NCBI GenBank assembly: GCA_026873275.1
Contig: JANTUC010000013.1
Location: 1,547,760 to 1,611,759, forward strand
Reading direction: 5' to 3'
From: Pseudopithomyces maydicus
Lineage: Eukaryota > Ascomycota > Dothideomycetes > Pleosporales > Didymosphaeriaceae
Length of the DNA: 64,000 nucleotides
The notes under the pieces are model-generated. The model was not told the DNA's origin, searched no databases, and saw only the letters and a program-made list of their open reading frames with translations. Shown piece after piece: positions 1-11,182 of this stretch. The first letter of the stretch is position 1. Every line of letters begins with the position of its first letter. A program made the translations under genes and the position numbers.

Positions 1-245
1 AGTGTTTCAAATGCTATTCGAATTTAAAATAGAATCGACATTCTCTTTGTTGTGGGTGGCATGTCTTTGTCTCTCGTCTACAGCTCTGATTGGCACTATC
101 TCTGATCTCGTTTTTCTTGTCGTAAAAGTTTTTGATAACTTCTCACCCATTTTGATTTCCAAAAGACATGATTTATTAGAACAAATACCGATATTACAAT
201 ACATATTCTCATACATAGAGAAACATCTACACGCATACACTTAAA
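1..245. other. upstream flank of first gene
   Basis: No gene is supported here. Both strands have short open frames that lie opposite each other and show no recognisable domain. The stretch probably holds the promoter and 5' leader of the small membrane-protein gene starting at 246; an A-rich context (TTAAAATG) precedes that start. Confidence 0.4.
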
Positions 246-746
246 ATGTCAACTCTGGTCATGCCATCTACCTCGGAGGTAGCAGAAATTATCACGATTG
301 TCTTTTCAGCTTCGACAAATGCAGCTTCAACCGCTACTGGCGTACCCCTTGCAGCAACACCACCAGTAACGGAGAAACCATTACCTACAGTCGGACCGAT
401 TCCCCTCGCTGCATTCATCCCGATGTGTTTTTTTACACCCTTTGTTATCGGGTTCACGCTATGGCTACTCTATATATACACAATCAAAAGATGGAAAGAG
501 AAGAAGAAGATTACACCAACAGAGACAGAAGGAAAGGGTCCCCAAGTCGACCTTGGCCGGGATGTGGAAATGCAAGTAGAGAGCTTCATAAACGCACCAC
601 CGTTGGTGAAATCAAAAGCCAGGAAAAAGAGGGATTCTTCCAGTCTCAAACCAGTGCAGGAGGAGGGTTATGGTGCTCTCTCTCCAGAGTGCAATTGTAC
701 AGACTCACCTGTGCGATGGAATCAGTTCCATTTCAACGCATTGTGA
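246..746 (+). CDS. small single-pass membrane protein, unknown function
   Basis: A 166-residue protein read from one exon. I do not recognise the family. The first 50 or so residues are rich in Ala, Thr, Ser and Pro; one hydrophobic segment follows at about residues 52-78, and a strongly basic patch (KRWKEKKK) directly after it acts as a stop-transfer signal, suggesting an outside N-terminus and a cytosolic tail of about 85 residues. The tail contains a second basic run (KSKARKKR). The start is the first ATG, in an A-rich context. The next gene downstream on the same strand has the same layout (Ala/Thr/Pro-rich outside, one membrane span, basic inner flank), so the two may be diverged duplicates. 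That it is expressed is inference. Confidence 0.55.
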   Translation: MSTLVMPSTSEVAEIITIVFSASTNAASTATGVPLAATPPVTEKPLPTVGPIPLAAFIPMCFFTPFVIGFTLWLLYIYTIKRWKEKKKITPTETEGKGPQVDLGRDVEMQVESFINAPPLVKSKARKKRDSSSLKPVQEEGYGALSPECNCTDSPVRWNQFHFNAL

Positions 747-1010
747 GCGAAGCTACCAAACATTGATGCACAATACGCTCTTCGTCATTGTTATTGTGTC
801 TGCTACTATGCAATTCTCCAAGCGATGCATTGTAATTAACCAGGTTACGACATGATGTCGATAAACATAATCTATAAATATGATGAGATTGTAGGTCTTT
901 TCAAAAACCATATTCTCTTTAGAACACCGCATCGAGTATTCGAAGCAGAAAACCACAGGCTAACACCCATACTAGAAAAAGAATCGTAACCACCAATTAT
1001 TCATATCAAA

Positions 1011-1469
1011 ATGGCACCCTTTAGTCATTTTTCTCTCGGATCCGCCACGCCGACCGCAGTGGTAGAGTTCCCCAGCGCCACAGCGCCGAGAGCACCCATC
1101 GCCACAGGCTGCACCTGTGGCGAGGTACACCACCATCACCACCACCACCACAATGGTGATTTGTCTGGCACGCCACCGCCACCGCTAGGAGATGGAGAGA
1201 CGATTCTCCCAGATGCTTCTGTGCTGCCACGAGCCCTAGACCTGATCGCCGGCAGTAACCCCAACGGCGATCAGACACAGAGCAGTGCCGGCAATAGCCA
1301 AGCACACTCCTCGGCATATGGACGCACGCTAATGGCAATCTTGCTGGTAGCTAGTGGAGTCCTCGTGGTGACGTTGATTGGCAGCGCTGTGTGGAGCATT
1401 GTCAAGTACAGGAGGAGGGCCAAGGCTGAGAAAAGCCGGCGTTGGCCTGGACATCGGGAAACCACTTAG
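1011..1469 (+). CDS. small single-pass membrane protein with natural poly-His run
   Basis: A 152-residue single-exon protein of unknown family. The N-terminal half is rich in Ala, Pro, Thr and Gly and carries a CTCGEV motif followed by eight consecutive histidines (residues about 40-47), coded by mixed CAC/CAT codons, so it is a natural histidine tract and not a tag. A single membrane span lies at about residues 107-130 and is followed by a basic stop-transfer patch (KYRRRAKAEKSRR). With Cys-x-Cys and the His run on the presumed outer side, metal binding is possible but unproven. It sits 264 bp downstream of a similarly built gene on the same strand. The start is an ATG after CATATCAAA. Confidence 0.5.
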   Translation: MAPFSHFSLGSATPTAVVEFPSATAPRAPIATGCTCGEVHHHHHHHHNGDLSGTPPPPLGDGETILPDASVLPRALDLIAGSNPNGDQTQSSAGNSQAHSSAYGRTLMAILLVASGVLVVTLIGSAVWSIVKYRRRAKAEKSRRWPGHRETT

Positions 1470-2041
1470 ATGGTGGTTTTTGCTCGAAGATCCGCGAGAA
1501 GAGCAGCGGCAGAGTAGCTGAGGAGCTACATTGAAAAAAAGGTAAAAGAAAATAATAAAAAAGTGTCTCCCCTTGACAGCATTAAAATATTTATAATAAA
1601 ACGTTCTTGAAACAAGTGCACTAAAGTAATAACCCAGGTCAATTTTAAAACATCTACACTAATGAATAAGAAAAAGCAACGTGGCAAAGTGAATGTTATA
1701 AAGAATTCTGTTAGGCACTTAATATCCTCTCTTATGTGCTTAACTGCGACTCAATACTGAAAGCAAATCGACGCGACTTATAATAACTACTAAAAAAATA
1801 GTTTTCAACTCAAATACCACATGGTCAGTTATTCTAATCTAAGACTACGCCAAGCATCATAAACTGTTTTAATAACTTATCGTTTTCGTGAATGAGTGAC
1901 AATTACTCGGGTGGCCTGGCTGCTATCTTCCTGTCACCACCTTCCTCATAATCGCTGTATTTTCTTTTCTGCTCCAGGGCCGTGAAACTGTGCTCTCCAT
2001 CTATCTAAACTTGGGCCAGTTGACCGTACAAACGCTTAACG
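1470..2041. other. intergenic, convergent 3' ends
   Basis: AT-rich spacer between a plus-strand and a minus-strand gene. I see no gene; several AATAAA-like strings fit 3' untranslated regions from both sides. Confidence 0.4.
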
Positions 2042-3397
2042 CTATGTGGAATTAACAACCTGTAGCTGCACAACACTCTGAGCTAACGCCCCTGTAAATG
2101 AAATTAAGAAACTCCAGATTGTTGGTGCTACAAGATACACTGGCACATTCGCGACTGTGCAAGTCGCGCTGAAGACGGCAAGCACCCAGATCCACACCCA
2201 TGTAATTTGCGGCAACCGAGGATCTTTCATTGCTGGCCAAATAAAAGTGACGAGACTGAGTAGTTGCAACATACTGCTAGAGACTGCCTGCCAGAAATTG
2301 GAATCTCTGGTGGTACCTGTGATTGAATCATCTCTCTTCCAAGCTATCGCAGCTGGGATGGCCGAAGAGAGCATAATGGTAGGAACAATAAAGGTCAACG
2401 TAGACCGGGTCTTCTTGCCTAAGGGGTATGCATGAGCGACTTTGTCGGGAAGTGCTGCATCGTGATTGCTATTTGAAGTTGTATCCCTTTGCATGTCAGG
2501 TTTAACCCTTGATTTATAGCGTGTAACTAACCACCATGTCTCTGAATTCGCGAGAAATTGAGACTTTTGCGGCGAAGCCCAGGCCACAGTTGAGCATGCC
2601 CGCATGTAAAGATCGCCCTGATCAAATACCTGTAGTCTCAACCGGAGTGTCGTAAGGAGAACTTCAGGAGGATGTCTTTCCGAAGCGACGACGGCGATCG
2701 AAGCCCTTAGTTCACGGAGAATATTAAGCAAGAACACCAGTCTGTCCTCGTTTAAACTTGTAAAATGGTTATAAGCAGCATGAGCTTCTGATTCACTGTA
2801 CGCACGACCCCGAGAGTGCACCATATATGATGTGTCACACGATCTTCGGATTCTAACACCTTCGCCCGTGCCATGGGCGAGCACACGCAAGTCTTCAATG
2901 AAGCAGATTTGATTGTTCATCATTGCTTTATAAAAACGAGCTGAGCCACAAGTTTCCAGATAGGCCACCGAGCCTTCGTAGGACATCGCCTGGACGAAAT
3001 CCATGATGCGTTTCTTTGCTCCGAGGTCATAGACAGCATCATTAAGGTCGTCGAAGATTATCAGAAGCTCTTCCGAAAGGCCAGCCTTCATGCGCGATGC
3101 AAAGTAGGGGTAACGTGGGCTGTTACGGAACTGGTTTTCTGTTGCGTTGCTGATATGAAAACCGATCAAGTCGACCCATATGTTATAGCACACGACTTCG
3201 TGTATACGAGTCAGCTTGGTGTTTGAAGGTTTTATTAAGTCTTTGACTGTGGCCCGCGTTAATCATAAATTGGGATCTATCGTGTTCTCTTCCCTGGAGT
3301 ACTGACAAAAATCAACCCTAACATAAGATCGTTCGTTTTGTCTTCTCCGCATAGTTGGTGCAGCAGATACCGTAGAGGCGCTTCTTTTTGGTGACAT
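2042..3397 (-). CDS. fungal multi-pass membrane protein, unknown function
   Basis: Most of the protein is one exon of about 390 codons with no ATG near its 5' end; the frame extends back to an AG at 3215-3216 (LTRIHEVV...). A short upstream exon starting at ATG 3397 and ending at 3323 before GTTAGG joins in phase, giving a 108-nt intron (3322-3215) and about 415 residues. The donor is not ideal, so the first exon is the weak part of the model. The first ~285 residues look soluble and mainly helical (FDDLNDAVYDLG, LFLLNILRELRAS-like stretches); the last ~120 residues hold about four membrane spans (around TFIVPTIMLSS, LLSLVTFIWP, VWIWVLAVFSA, TIWSFLISFTG). I do not recognise a named family. 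Confidence 0.6.
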
Positions 3398-3982
3398 GTT
3401 GTGTTGCAGTATAGATGCTTTGACTCTTGGGCGATTTTTGACGTTATCAATCTGATGGAAGACAGATAATAAATCAGTTTTATTGCGGCGTAGTATAATA
3501 ACCATGATGTGTTGAGCTTCGCCACGCTGTCAATGCCAGGGCGCGAATTCCGGTGAGTTGATAAGCGGCAAGCGCAAGGCTGATTAACGCTGTGACAGCG
3601 AATCAGACGCGCACACATAGATAGCCAATCATGCCAAAATTACTATTTACGCATTCTGTGCTCGCACTTCAAAATTAAGCCTTGCTCCGTTATAGTATCG
3701 TAGCATACATATACTTTTTTTCTTTATTGGACATTACACAGTGCTGAATTTACGCCTATCCCCTGCTTTGTTTAGAGAAATTAAACTTTTCCATCAATAT
3801 CCTGGCTTTAATAAATAGTTTGTGAATCACTCCCTTGCTAATATCCTAGCCCTTAATTTCCAATTGATTTGCTATCACGGCACATGTCAGTTTTCTTCAA
3901 TACTTTCCATGCCCGTCAAATATCGTATCTTTGCCACATCAACATCCACTGCAGCTCAATGCCAACCTGAGTAGGTAACAAT
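3398..3982. other. intergenic
   Basis: Between two minus-strand genes: the promoter side of the membrane-protein gene and the 3' side of it all lie here with the tail region of the next gene. Short open frames on the minus strand (around 3277-3618) lack any recognisable domain and I leave them out. Confidence 0.35.
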
Positions 3983-5530
3983 CTATCCATATTTGATAGC
4001 ACCCTCATCCGAGCTCTCTTGCATGCTCTCACCAGCATAGTCATACATGCTCTCCTCTCCATCTTCACCCATGCCCTCCACAGATTCATTCGTGTCATCA
4101 GTTTCCTCAGAAAAACACTCATACTCGGCATCAGGATCGATGCCGCTTTCCGAGTCTGACAACACAAATTTACCATCTTCAGAACTGGTTTCTTGCCGAA
4201 GCGAATGTGAAGTAGATGTCATTGCAAAAGACAACGACGTGGAGAAGCATTCCGGTTTGTAAGATGAGGCAGGGGAGTCGAAGTGAGGGAGGCCGGTTTC
4301 TTTACTGGACCTGGTGGTGGGGCGGTGAAGTGTTGCTGTTTTCGAGCGCGTTGGTTGAGGAGTCGCTTTGTGCAAGGGTGACACTTGTGAGACCCTGTTA
4401 ATAGTCGAGGATTTGGAGGGTTTGGAGGATTTCTTTTGTCGGGCTTTCGTCTTTGACTTGACCGGTGGGCATGTCTTTGTGAATCCGCAGTCCTGGTCTT
4501 CCGACACGACGTCGTCATCCGAGAATTCCAAGTCGCTGCTACTGATCTTAACCTCAACCGCTATATCGCTGTCATATTCGATGAGAATCCCAGCATCTCC
4601 GGGCGCAGAGCATGTCTCTGGAGGCTCCTGCTTAATCTCTGGAACCTCCTGCTTGACGTATGGTATCTGCTCAGCAACAGAAGCCAGCAAAGGTTGGCTG
4701 GAAGAGAGCGCTGACGGATTTTCAATCAAAGCTTTTGTCGCGCTGTCCAAATCCCCTTTCGATTGAGTGAAGATGCAATAAAGCTCTTTGACTGGTGTGG
4801 TCGGAGAGATGGCCATGAGTCGGGCAATCTTCAATCTTATGTGTAGGTCTTGAATATCTGCGAGATGTTCGATGCTCGCATGCCAACCGCCCTCTTTATT
4901 GGAAGAGATCTCAGATCGCAGGAATGTCGAATGATTGGGTGGACAGTTTTTGCCTGTATATGGAGTAGGCTGGGAGTACAACTTCGAATCGCAGTTTCGA
5001 CGGCTACCATGGCCCCTAGAACCGAGTTAATGTGGAAAAGGGATATATGACAAGATCGACTCTTACCAGTTCGATGCAGAGTTCTTGGACGTTAATGGCG
5101 AAAGGCGGGTATTATGCGCTCTCGGGCCATCCCGACGAGTATCCAGCGTGGGTGACACTGGAGTGTGGGGAGAAATAGAACCAAGTTTTCCTGTTGATGA
5201 TGTTTTACGAGAAATCCTGGCTGGTACGTCTACCGGACTGCTGGAACTGCAGTCGATCACTGTTTTGTAGCTGCGCCCAGCGGCAACCGAAGGACTCTCC
5301 CTGAAATTGACCGCAGTCCTTTTACGACGTTTTTTTCGAGTGATATGGCCATCAGCGACAGCGACTGGCTCTTCTTCGGGCTCGAGAAGTGCACCCGGGC
5401 TGACAGAATTCTCAATAGCGCATGGTGCTTGTCGCTTGTGCTTAGGTCGCTGTTTACTGGGATCTGGCAACGCCTGCTTTGCCTTGTCTCTCTTCTTTCG
5501 CCGTTGCGATGCTGTGGTGGATGCTGACAT
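3983..5530 (-). CDS. low-complexity, probably nuclear protein with UBA-like segment
   Basis: Two exons, 5530-5067 and 5015-3983, joined by a 51-nt intron (GTAAGA donor, CTAG acceptor), giving 498 residues in frame. The N-terminal part is very basic (RRKKRDK, RKKRRKR, nuclear-localisation type). In the middle is a helical segment with the pattern ARLMAISPTTPVKELYCIF...GDLDSATKALIEN, which resembles UBA/CUE-like folds; this is inference from spacing only. Then follow repeated EIKQEPPE-like stretches (sumoylation-type KxE), a Lys/Ser/Thr-rich region, and a very acidic C-terminus rich in Asp, Glu and Ser. This basic-to-acidic plan suits a chromatin-associated protein. An alternative start lies at ATG 5857 in the same frame: a 57-nt GTGTGT...CACAG intron would remove the only stop between them. 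Confidence 0.6.
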
Positions 5531-5967
5531 TGGAGCAGTAGCGGAGCGCTTAGATCTCAATTACACACTCATAGGCAATGAGAGAAACGCTTGTGCGGTC
5601 AAAGATCGTAAACGAGATTTGCTGAATTGTGCGATGGGGAGAATGACGGGTTGCGGGTTGCACACATGGGATGTATATCGTCCGGCGGCCTTGTTGACTG
5701 CAAGAGTACAGAAATTGCAGGGTGGTTGCCCAGGTGAGGACATGCTCAAGTGAGAGACGTCGTTCAGCGTGTCCAAATCCAGTTTAGCGTGCTTGCCGAC
5801 TACGATCAGGAGGAAAGAGCGACAGGGAACCGTTAATTGAATGTCATTAGACGCCATTCATAGGAAAAGAATTGGAGCATCATGTGGATAGTATAGAAGA
5901 CCTCCCTATAGCAGACCGAGAAGCCAGCTCCTCATGTGCGTCATGGATTGTTGTTACTCATACCACC
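5531..5967. other. intergenic with optional upstream exon
   Basis: A minus-strand open frame of 98 codons (5857-5561) runs in the same frame as the nuclear-looking protein and ends one codon before that frame. It could be the first exon of that gene or a leader; its sequence shows no known domain. The 3' end of the seven-TM protein gene lies at 5968. Confidence 0.35.
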
Positions 5968-7475
5968 TCAGACGGCACTCTGCGTTTCTTGTACCGCCTC
6001 TGCATGTGGTTCACATATCCACTCTTCACTGCCTTCACTGATGTTATCCAAATCTGCTCTCGACCTCTTGCTCGCAGCACGGCCCCTCCTGGCTGCTTCG
6101 CTGTCCCCCGCGTCCTGGGTCTCGTACGACACGCTGAACTCTTTACTCTGGACAATTCCATCGCTCAGCGTCTCGAATGGAAAAGACTGGCCGTCTACTT
6201 GAGTCCCCTTCTTCGATTTCTCGGTGCCCGTACTCCAGTTGCGGAACAACTCAAGGAGGCTGGGAAGAATCATCGTCATAAGAGGCCGGCAGGCGGGGAG
6301 ACAGCCGCATATTATCCCGATGCTCGTCTCGACACCCCCTATGATGTAGAATTCTGCACCGTGCCACAAGATATCGTAGCTGCGGGCGAAGATGGGAGCG
6401 TACCATAAACGCAGGACGCTCGCACCGCAGACGATGAGACCGAGTGAAAACATGATGATCAGCGTGACGCGTTCCTTGAGGGCAATTTGTACCTTTGCGA
6501 GTTGGGTGGCGGGCCAGAGGAAGATAAGAAAGTCGCCGACAACATTGAGACCGCCGGCTGTCCAGTAAAGGGTTAAGAGGCTGGTGCATTTGGCGTTGGG
6601 ATATTGCATGGGTAGCCAGTATGCTTGGATGGGACTGCATTGGAATAGCGTCATGCAGAACACCGCGATTGCACTTGCGACAGTGAAGGCAAGCATGGTA
6701 TAACAGAAGTAGCGGTTGTATCGCGATGGGAACAGCCCTATAATTGATGTTAGGAAGGTGAGGGTAGGCGTGAGATGCGAGACGTACGGATATAGGTCAA
6801 CAAGATGGAGACCTTGGTGAATGCGATGATGACAACGAACATCAACTGGTTCGCCATGGCCATCTAGAAGCTGGTTAGTAGATGGACTGTCATGCGAAGA
6901 ACAGAACACAGCATACTGAGCCGGTCGCACCGGACTTGAGAAAAATATCCAGAGGAAGGTCCCCTGGCAACATTAGTGGGAAGCGGGTTGTCGATTGAGG
7001 AGAGCTACGCACATAGGTGATACCCGGTGGCAAATTGAGGCTGTGTGGAGATGCAGATGGTGATGCCATTTGCGACGTAGCAAATGCCTGCGAACAACAT
7101 CATATAATCATCCTGGGTGGAATCAATTTCTGTTCGATTTGATGGGAACTAGGATGTACACTTACGATGCCTATGACCTTGAGAAGGCAAGCTCTACCTG
7201 ATATTTAATAGTTAGTATGGGCGATGTGTTGTCAATCGGACAGTCATAGAGGCTGCAGTGAATAGACTCACTGTTTCCCTTCTTTTAGTGCATATCATTT
7301 CATTTGGAGAAGGAATTACATACCTATAGAAGCGTACTGCGTTGAAGAGGATTACCAAAACTATCAAAGGGATCTCTACCCCTAGTAATAATGGTCGCCT
7401 CGTAACCGGATTAACGTGATTCGGGGCTGGCCATGAGACCATTTCCTCGACAGTTGGCAAGGTGAACCACACCAT
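5968..7475 (-). CDS. PTH11-type / rhodopsin-fold seven-TM protein
   Basis: Six exons (7475-7324, 7193-7166, 7112-7013, 6963-6917, 6863-6788, 6737-5968) add up to 1,173 nt, an intact 390-residue frame, with standard GT...AG ends. The product has about seven membrane spans and hallmarks of the fungal rhodopsin-like integral membrane family: RACLLKVIGIDDYMMLFA after TM1, GYHLWDLP after TM2, AFTKVSILLTYIRLFPS in the middle, FQCSPIQAYW, and a RLWYAPIF...GGVETSIGIICGCLPACRPL segment near TM7. A cytosolic tail of about 110 residues is rich in charged residues. There is no N-terminal CFEM cysteine domain, unlike Magnaporthe PTH11. The family is linked to surface sensing, but ligand and signalling partner are unknown. 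The gene is divergent from the BTB gene, 1.15 kb away. Confidence 0.88.
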
Positions 7476-8627
7476 AATGGCAGCACGTGTATGGTATGCC
7501 TGGAGAGTTGTGTTGAGGTGGCCGCGAGAAAAGCGGCAAGTCAATAAGAGGAAATATACAGGGCGGACGAGTGAACATGAGGAGAGCCTTATCCAAAGGG
7601 GTGGGGGAGTGGGGACACGCTCACTCTATGTCTCGAGTCAAATTGTAGTTCACCAAGAAATACCAGGGTCGAAAAGGATCACCTAGGGCATGTGGCGTAT
7701 TTCGGAGAAGCGGCAGGGAAACTCTCAGGGATGATCCCAATGTATGCCACGAGATGACAGGGACTTTTCCTTTGGGCCGCATGCGTCCTCCAGTGCGTTA
7801 GTCTACGGTAGTGCTGGTGAGCGAGCGAATCTTCATCCACGTAGGACTGAAATAGAAGGACTTCCGAACGCCACGCTCACTGTTCCATGTACATATCCAC
7901 GTGCAGGCCAGAACACTGATGCAACATGAGAAGTATGACGGTAACATGTAGTGAAATGTTAATAGACTAGCATCTTGTCCAAGTTGCTCAAGGTTTCGGT
8001 TAAGCCACCTGATTCGAGACCCTGACAAGAATGGGTGCTGGCCGCTGAGGACGATACGGACTCGGATGGACACTAGCACGGCCACCACAGACGGATCGCC
8101 AGCCATGGCGCGTGAACCCGGGCGATCCAGATGAGCTACCGTACGGGTAGATGGCTAGTCCAATTGAAATTGGTGCGGAGACTCGCAGTTTCGCGATGAT
8201 GGGGCAAAGTGATTCCAACCGCAACTTTGGGGTAGGTTCCAATCTAGACATCACGAATCGCGCGGCCCTGGAGATGTGAACATTCACCTTGCATGTTGCA
8301 GGAGCACGACTCGCGCGACGAGCGACGACACAGACAGAAGGAACAAAGTTCCATCCACGACAGGCACGTAGGTACCTACATAAGTATGTATGTAGATGCT
8401 GGGCGGTTCCAGCTCCTGGGCTGGGCGGGCGATCAGCCATGACGACACTTGGGTATCCCTGCCCTGTTCTGTTCCTCGACCAGGGCCACGGCGTGCGGAG
8501 TCGATTGCGAGTACCTGCACCATCCCATTCACGACACATCTGCCAGCTCCTGCGCCCATGATCCATGGGATGGGCGGACCGCATCGTTTATTTTCGTGAC
8601 TTTGCGTATACCGCGCGACGCACCCGG
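7476..8627. other. divergent intergenic region
   Basis: Spacer of 1,152 bp between the starts of the seven-TM gene (minus) and the BTB gene (plus); it must hold both promoters. GC-rich open frames on both strands toward the BTB gene overlap each other and have no recognisable domain. Confidence 0.4.
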
Positions 8628-10812
8628 ATGGCTTCGGGCACGGTTGGGGACGCGCCCGCTGCCACTTATGCCGAGTACGTCCATCACCCTTCTTCCGTCT
8701 CTTCTCCAGACTCTTCCAGCGACGAATCGTCACCAGAAAGCGGGTCGCAGGCGGTCGCGGACGCCCATGCGCCCGACGAAGCGCGTCCTCTCGCGTCGCC
8801 GTGCCTGCCCGCAAGACCGGGCCTGGCCCATCGTCTACACTCCCACCGCCTCCACGTGCGAGCACAAGCTAAACTACAGCGCGACAGACTTCTCTCCGGC
8901 CGCCTCGTCGATGTTTACGTCGGAAAGGACAGGCGCCATTGGGCCCTGCACCACAACCTCCTCTGCCACCACTCCGAAGTCATCCAGACAGAGCTGCAGG
9001 GCCGCGACGGCAAGGCGGTGGATCGCCTCGACCTGGCCGACCACGACCCGGCGGGCTTCGAGCTGCTGGTGAAGTGGATGTACCAGGGCAGGCTCGACGA
9101 TGTGTCTGACCTGCCCGATGCGAACCAGAAGTACGACTATGCCGTCAGCTGCCACAAGCTCTACCTGCTCTGCGACCGCTTCGACATGTCGCAATTGAAG
9201 AACGTGGCCATGGACCAGTACCGCAAGGGGCTCAACGAGGCCGAGCTGGTGCCTGACGCCGACGAGATCGACGACATCTACCGCAGGAGCTCGAAGGGCT
9301 CGCCATTCAGGCTGCTCATGACGCGCATCGCCGCGCGCCAGATCATGGACCCCGACAGCGACAGGGACGTGGACACGTACCGCCAGTGCTTCGAGAACAA
9401 CCCGGACTTTGCTATCGACCTCGTCAAGGCCATGAGAGACGGCACGGGCGGCATGCTCTTCGACGACCCCACCGATCGCGGCGACCCGGCCAACGAATGC
9501 GAGTACCACGACCACGACCACGAACGCGACACCGGCCCCAGCTGCTACACCAAAGGCAACCAAGGTAAATAGTCATCCACCGCACCACTGCCCCACCGTC
9601 TCGCTTCCGCTCAAGCCGTCCCTGCGACGAAGAAGAGCCTTTCCTAGCACCGGTTCGTACTCGGAAGACTGCTAGTAACACGCATTGACGCCAGCCCTCA
9701 AGACCACCCGCCCGCCGCGCGACGCCGCGTTCAAATCCAGCAGCTCCGGCCCTCCTCCGCCGTCCATCCCGACCCTCCTCCCTCCCCGCCGGCCTCGTCG
9801 CCCTCCCATTCTCCAGCCGCCCCCGCCTCCCCGCCACGCTCGCCGCCAGAGCTCCTCGACAACCACAAACGCGGGCCCTCTACGCCGCCGCCTCACCAGC
9901 CCGGCTTCTTCCACCGTCGAGACATCGACGGAACACGCAACGGCGACAGCGCCAACGAGCCATCCGAGCCCGCCGAGCCCAAAGGCAGACCGGGCCGCGA
10001 TCAAGGGCCAGAACCTGACGCCGCAGACCCTCCTTCCCAGCCCACCCCTCACACAGGAAGCAACCCCGTTACACCCAGCCCCCGACGACCCCCGCCCAAG
10101 CTCCGCCGCCGTGTCTCCCAACCCCCAGCCCCAGCCTCAGAGTAGCGACCTACTCAGCAGCAGCGTCGGCGCACCGCAGGCGTCGCCCCCGCGAGGTCTA
10201 TGGCAGTGGGCTCGCGCCGGGACGCTCCTTGGCAAAATCCCCCATCCGCACATGCACGTCCCGCTGATGACGTCCCGCGCGCCGGCCACCTCCTCCTCCT
10301 CAGCAGCAGCAGCAGCGGCGGCGGCGACGGCAAGGGCCGCGCCCGAAGACGATTTCAGCGTCCCGTCGGCTGTGGCGACGGATCCGGATAACGAGGCGAA
10401 GATGGAGCGCGTGGCTGCTGCGAAGATGGTGGGGCTCGGCATTGCGAATCGGAGCGTTGAGGGAAGGACGGGGTTCAGCCAGACGAAGAGGTCGTCGGAT
10501 GAGATTGTGGCGTTGATGGGGACGCCGTCGCCGTCGCCGCCGCAGCAGCAGCAGCAGGGGGAGAAGGGGGAGGAAGGAGGAGTGCATGGTGGAGACGCCC
10601 CGCGTGAGCCCGAGCCAGGGACACCGTCGCCGGCGCCCAGGAAGAAGGCCGTCGAGGACAAGAAGAGTGCGGAATCGAGCAGCGATGCTGCTAACATGGA
10701 GCCTGTGAATGTGAAGGCGAGCCCGCAGAGGATTCCAAAGTATAAGATTGCGCTGGCGGCGAATGTGTTGTCGCATAGGCCTGGGACGGCTGCTACGGCG
10801 TCTGTTTCCTGA
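8628..10812 (+). CDS. BTB/POZ domain protein with disordered tail
   Basis: Two exons, 8628-9564 and 9695-10812, with a 130-nt intron (GTAAAT...CCAG), total 2,055 nt and 684 residues. The start at 8628 (MASGTVGD) is the ATG closest before the conserved part; another in-frame ATG lies at 8565. A BTB/POZ domain spans about residues 88-180 (RLVDVYVG, WALHHNLLCHHSEVIQTEL, FELLVKWMYQGRL, KLYLLCDRFDM), a protein-interaction fold often found in cullin-3 adaptors, followed by a BACK-like helical part to about 280. The rest is Pro/Ser/Ala/Arg-rich and probably disordered, with Ser, Ala and Gln runs, and ends with a conserved-looking segment (KMVGLGIANRSVEGRTGF, SDEIVALMGTP). Codon use is very GC-rich, so long shadow frames occur on the other strand. 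Confidence 0.82.
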
Positions 10813-11182
10813 GCCATGTTCGTTCCGTATGATGGATGATACCCCTTTGATTGTGTGCAGCGCATTGCTTTTAATAAGTTCTGTTTCTTTTTTCTTATCT
10901 CGTTGCCGTTATTCAGGTCTCTTTTATTCTGACGACTTCGTTATGAGTACATATGTAATAGTTTAATTATTAAAGAAATTTGCGCTGTATAAGTTCTACA
11001 CTGTTGAACTGCAATCACTTTTACCATCTCATGTTTGATCGACTGTTTAGTACACCTCGTTATTAAATCCGTGGCGTCTGGTTTGCCTTTGACTGGACTC
11101 GGCATGACCTGTACGGGTCCTTACGATGTTAATTGAAAATTACATTGTCGAACAATCTAAGGACAGTAGTGGTTATTGATAA
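10813..11182. other. intergenic, convergent 3' ends
   Basis: Between the BTB gene (plus) and the SDR gene (minus). AT-rich with AATAAG/ATTAAA-like strings; no gene seen. Confidence 0.4.

Noticed and set aside
3263..3618. Two minus-strand frames of 80 and 113 codons as separate genes
   Set aside because: One contains the likely first exon of the membrane-protein gene (from ATG 3397); the other is its shadow in another frame.
8000..8865. Overlapping minus- and plus-strand frames upstream of the BTB gene
   Set aside because: They overlap each other, are Arg/Pro/Ser-rich and show no family; GC-rich promoter sequence explains them.
8874..9563. 229-codon minus-strand frame opposite the BTB gene, rich in Val and His
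   Set aside because: It is a shadow of GC-rich third-codon positions in the BTB exon; no domain, no splice pattern, valine-rich composition typical of antisense artefacts.
9424..10865. Long minus-strand frames opposite the BTB C-terminal exon (Gly/Arg/Cys/Ser-rich)
   Set aside because: Shadow frames of low-complexity GC-rich coding sequence.
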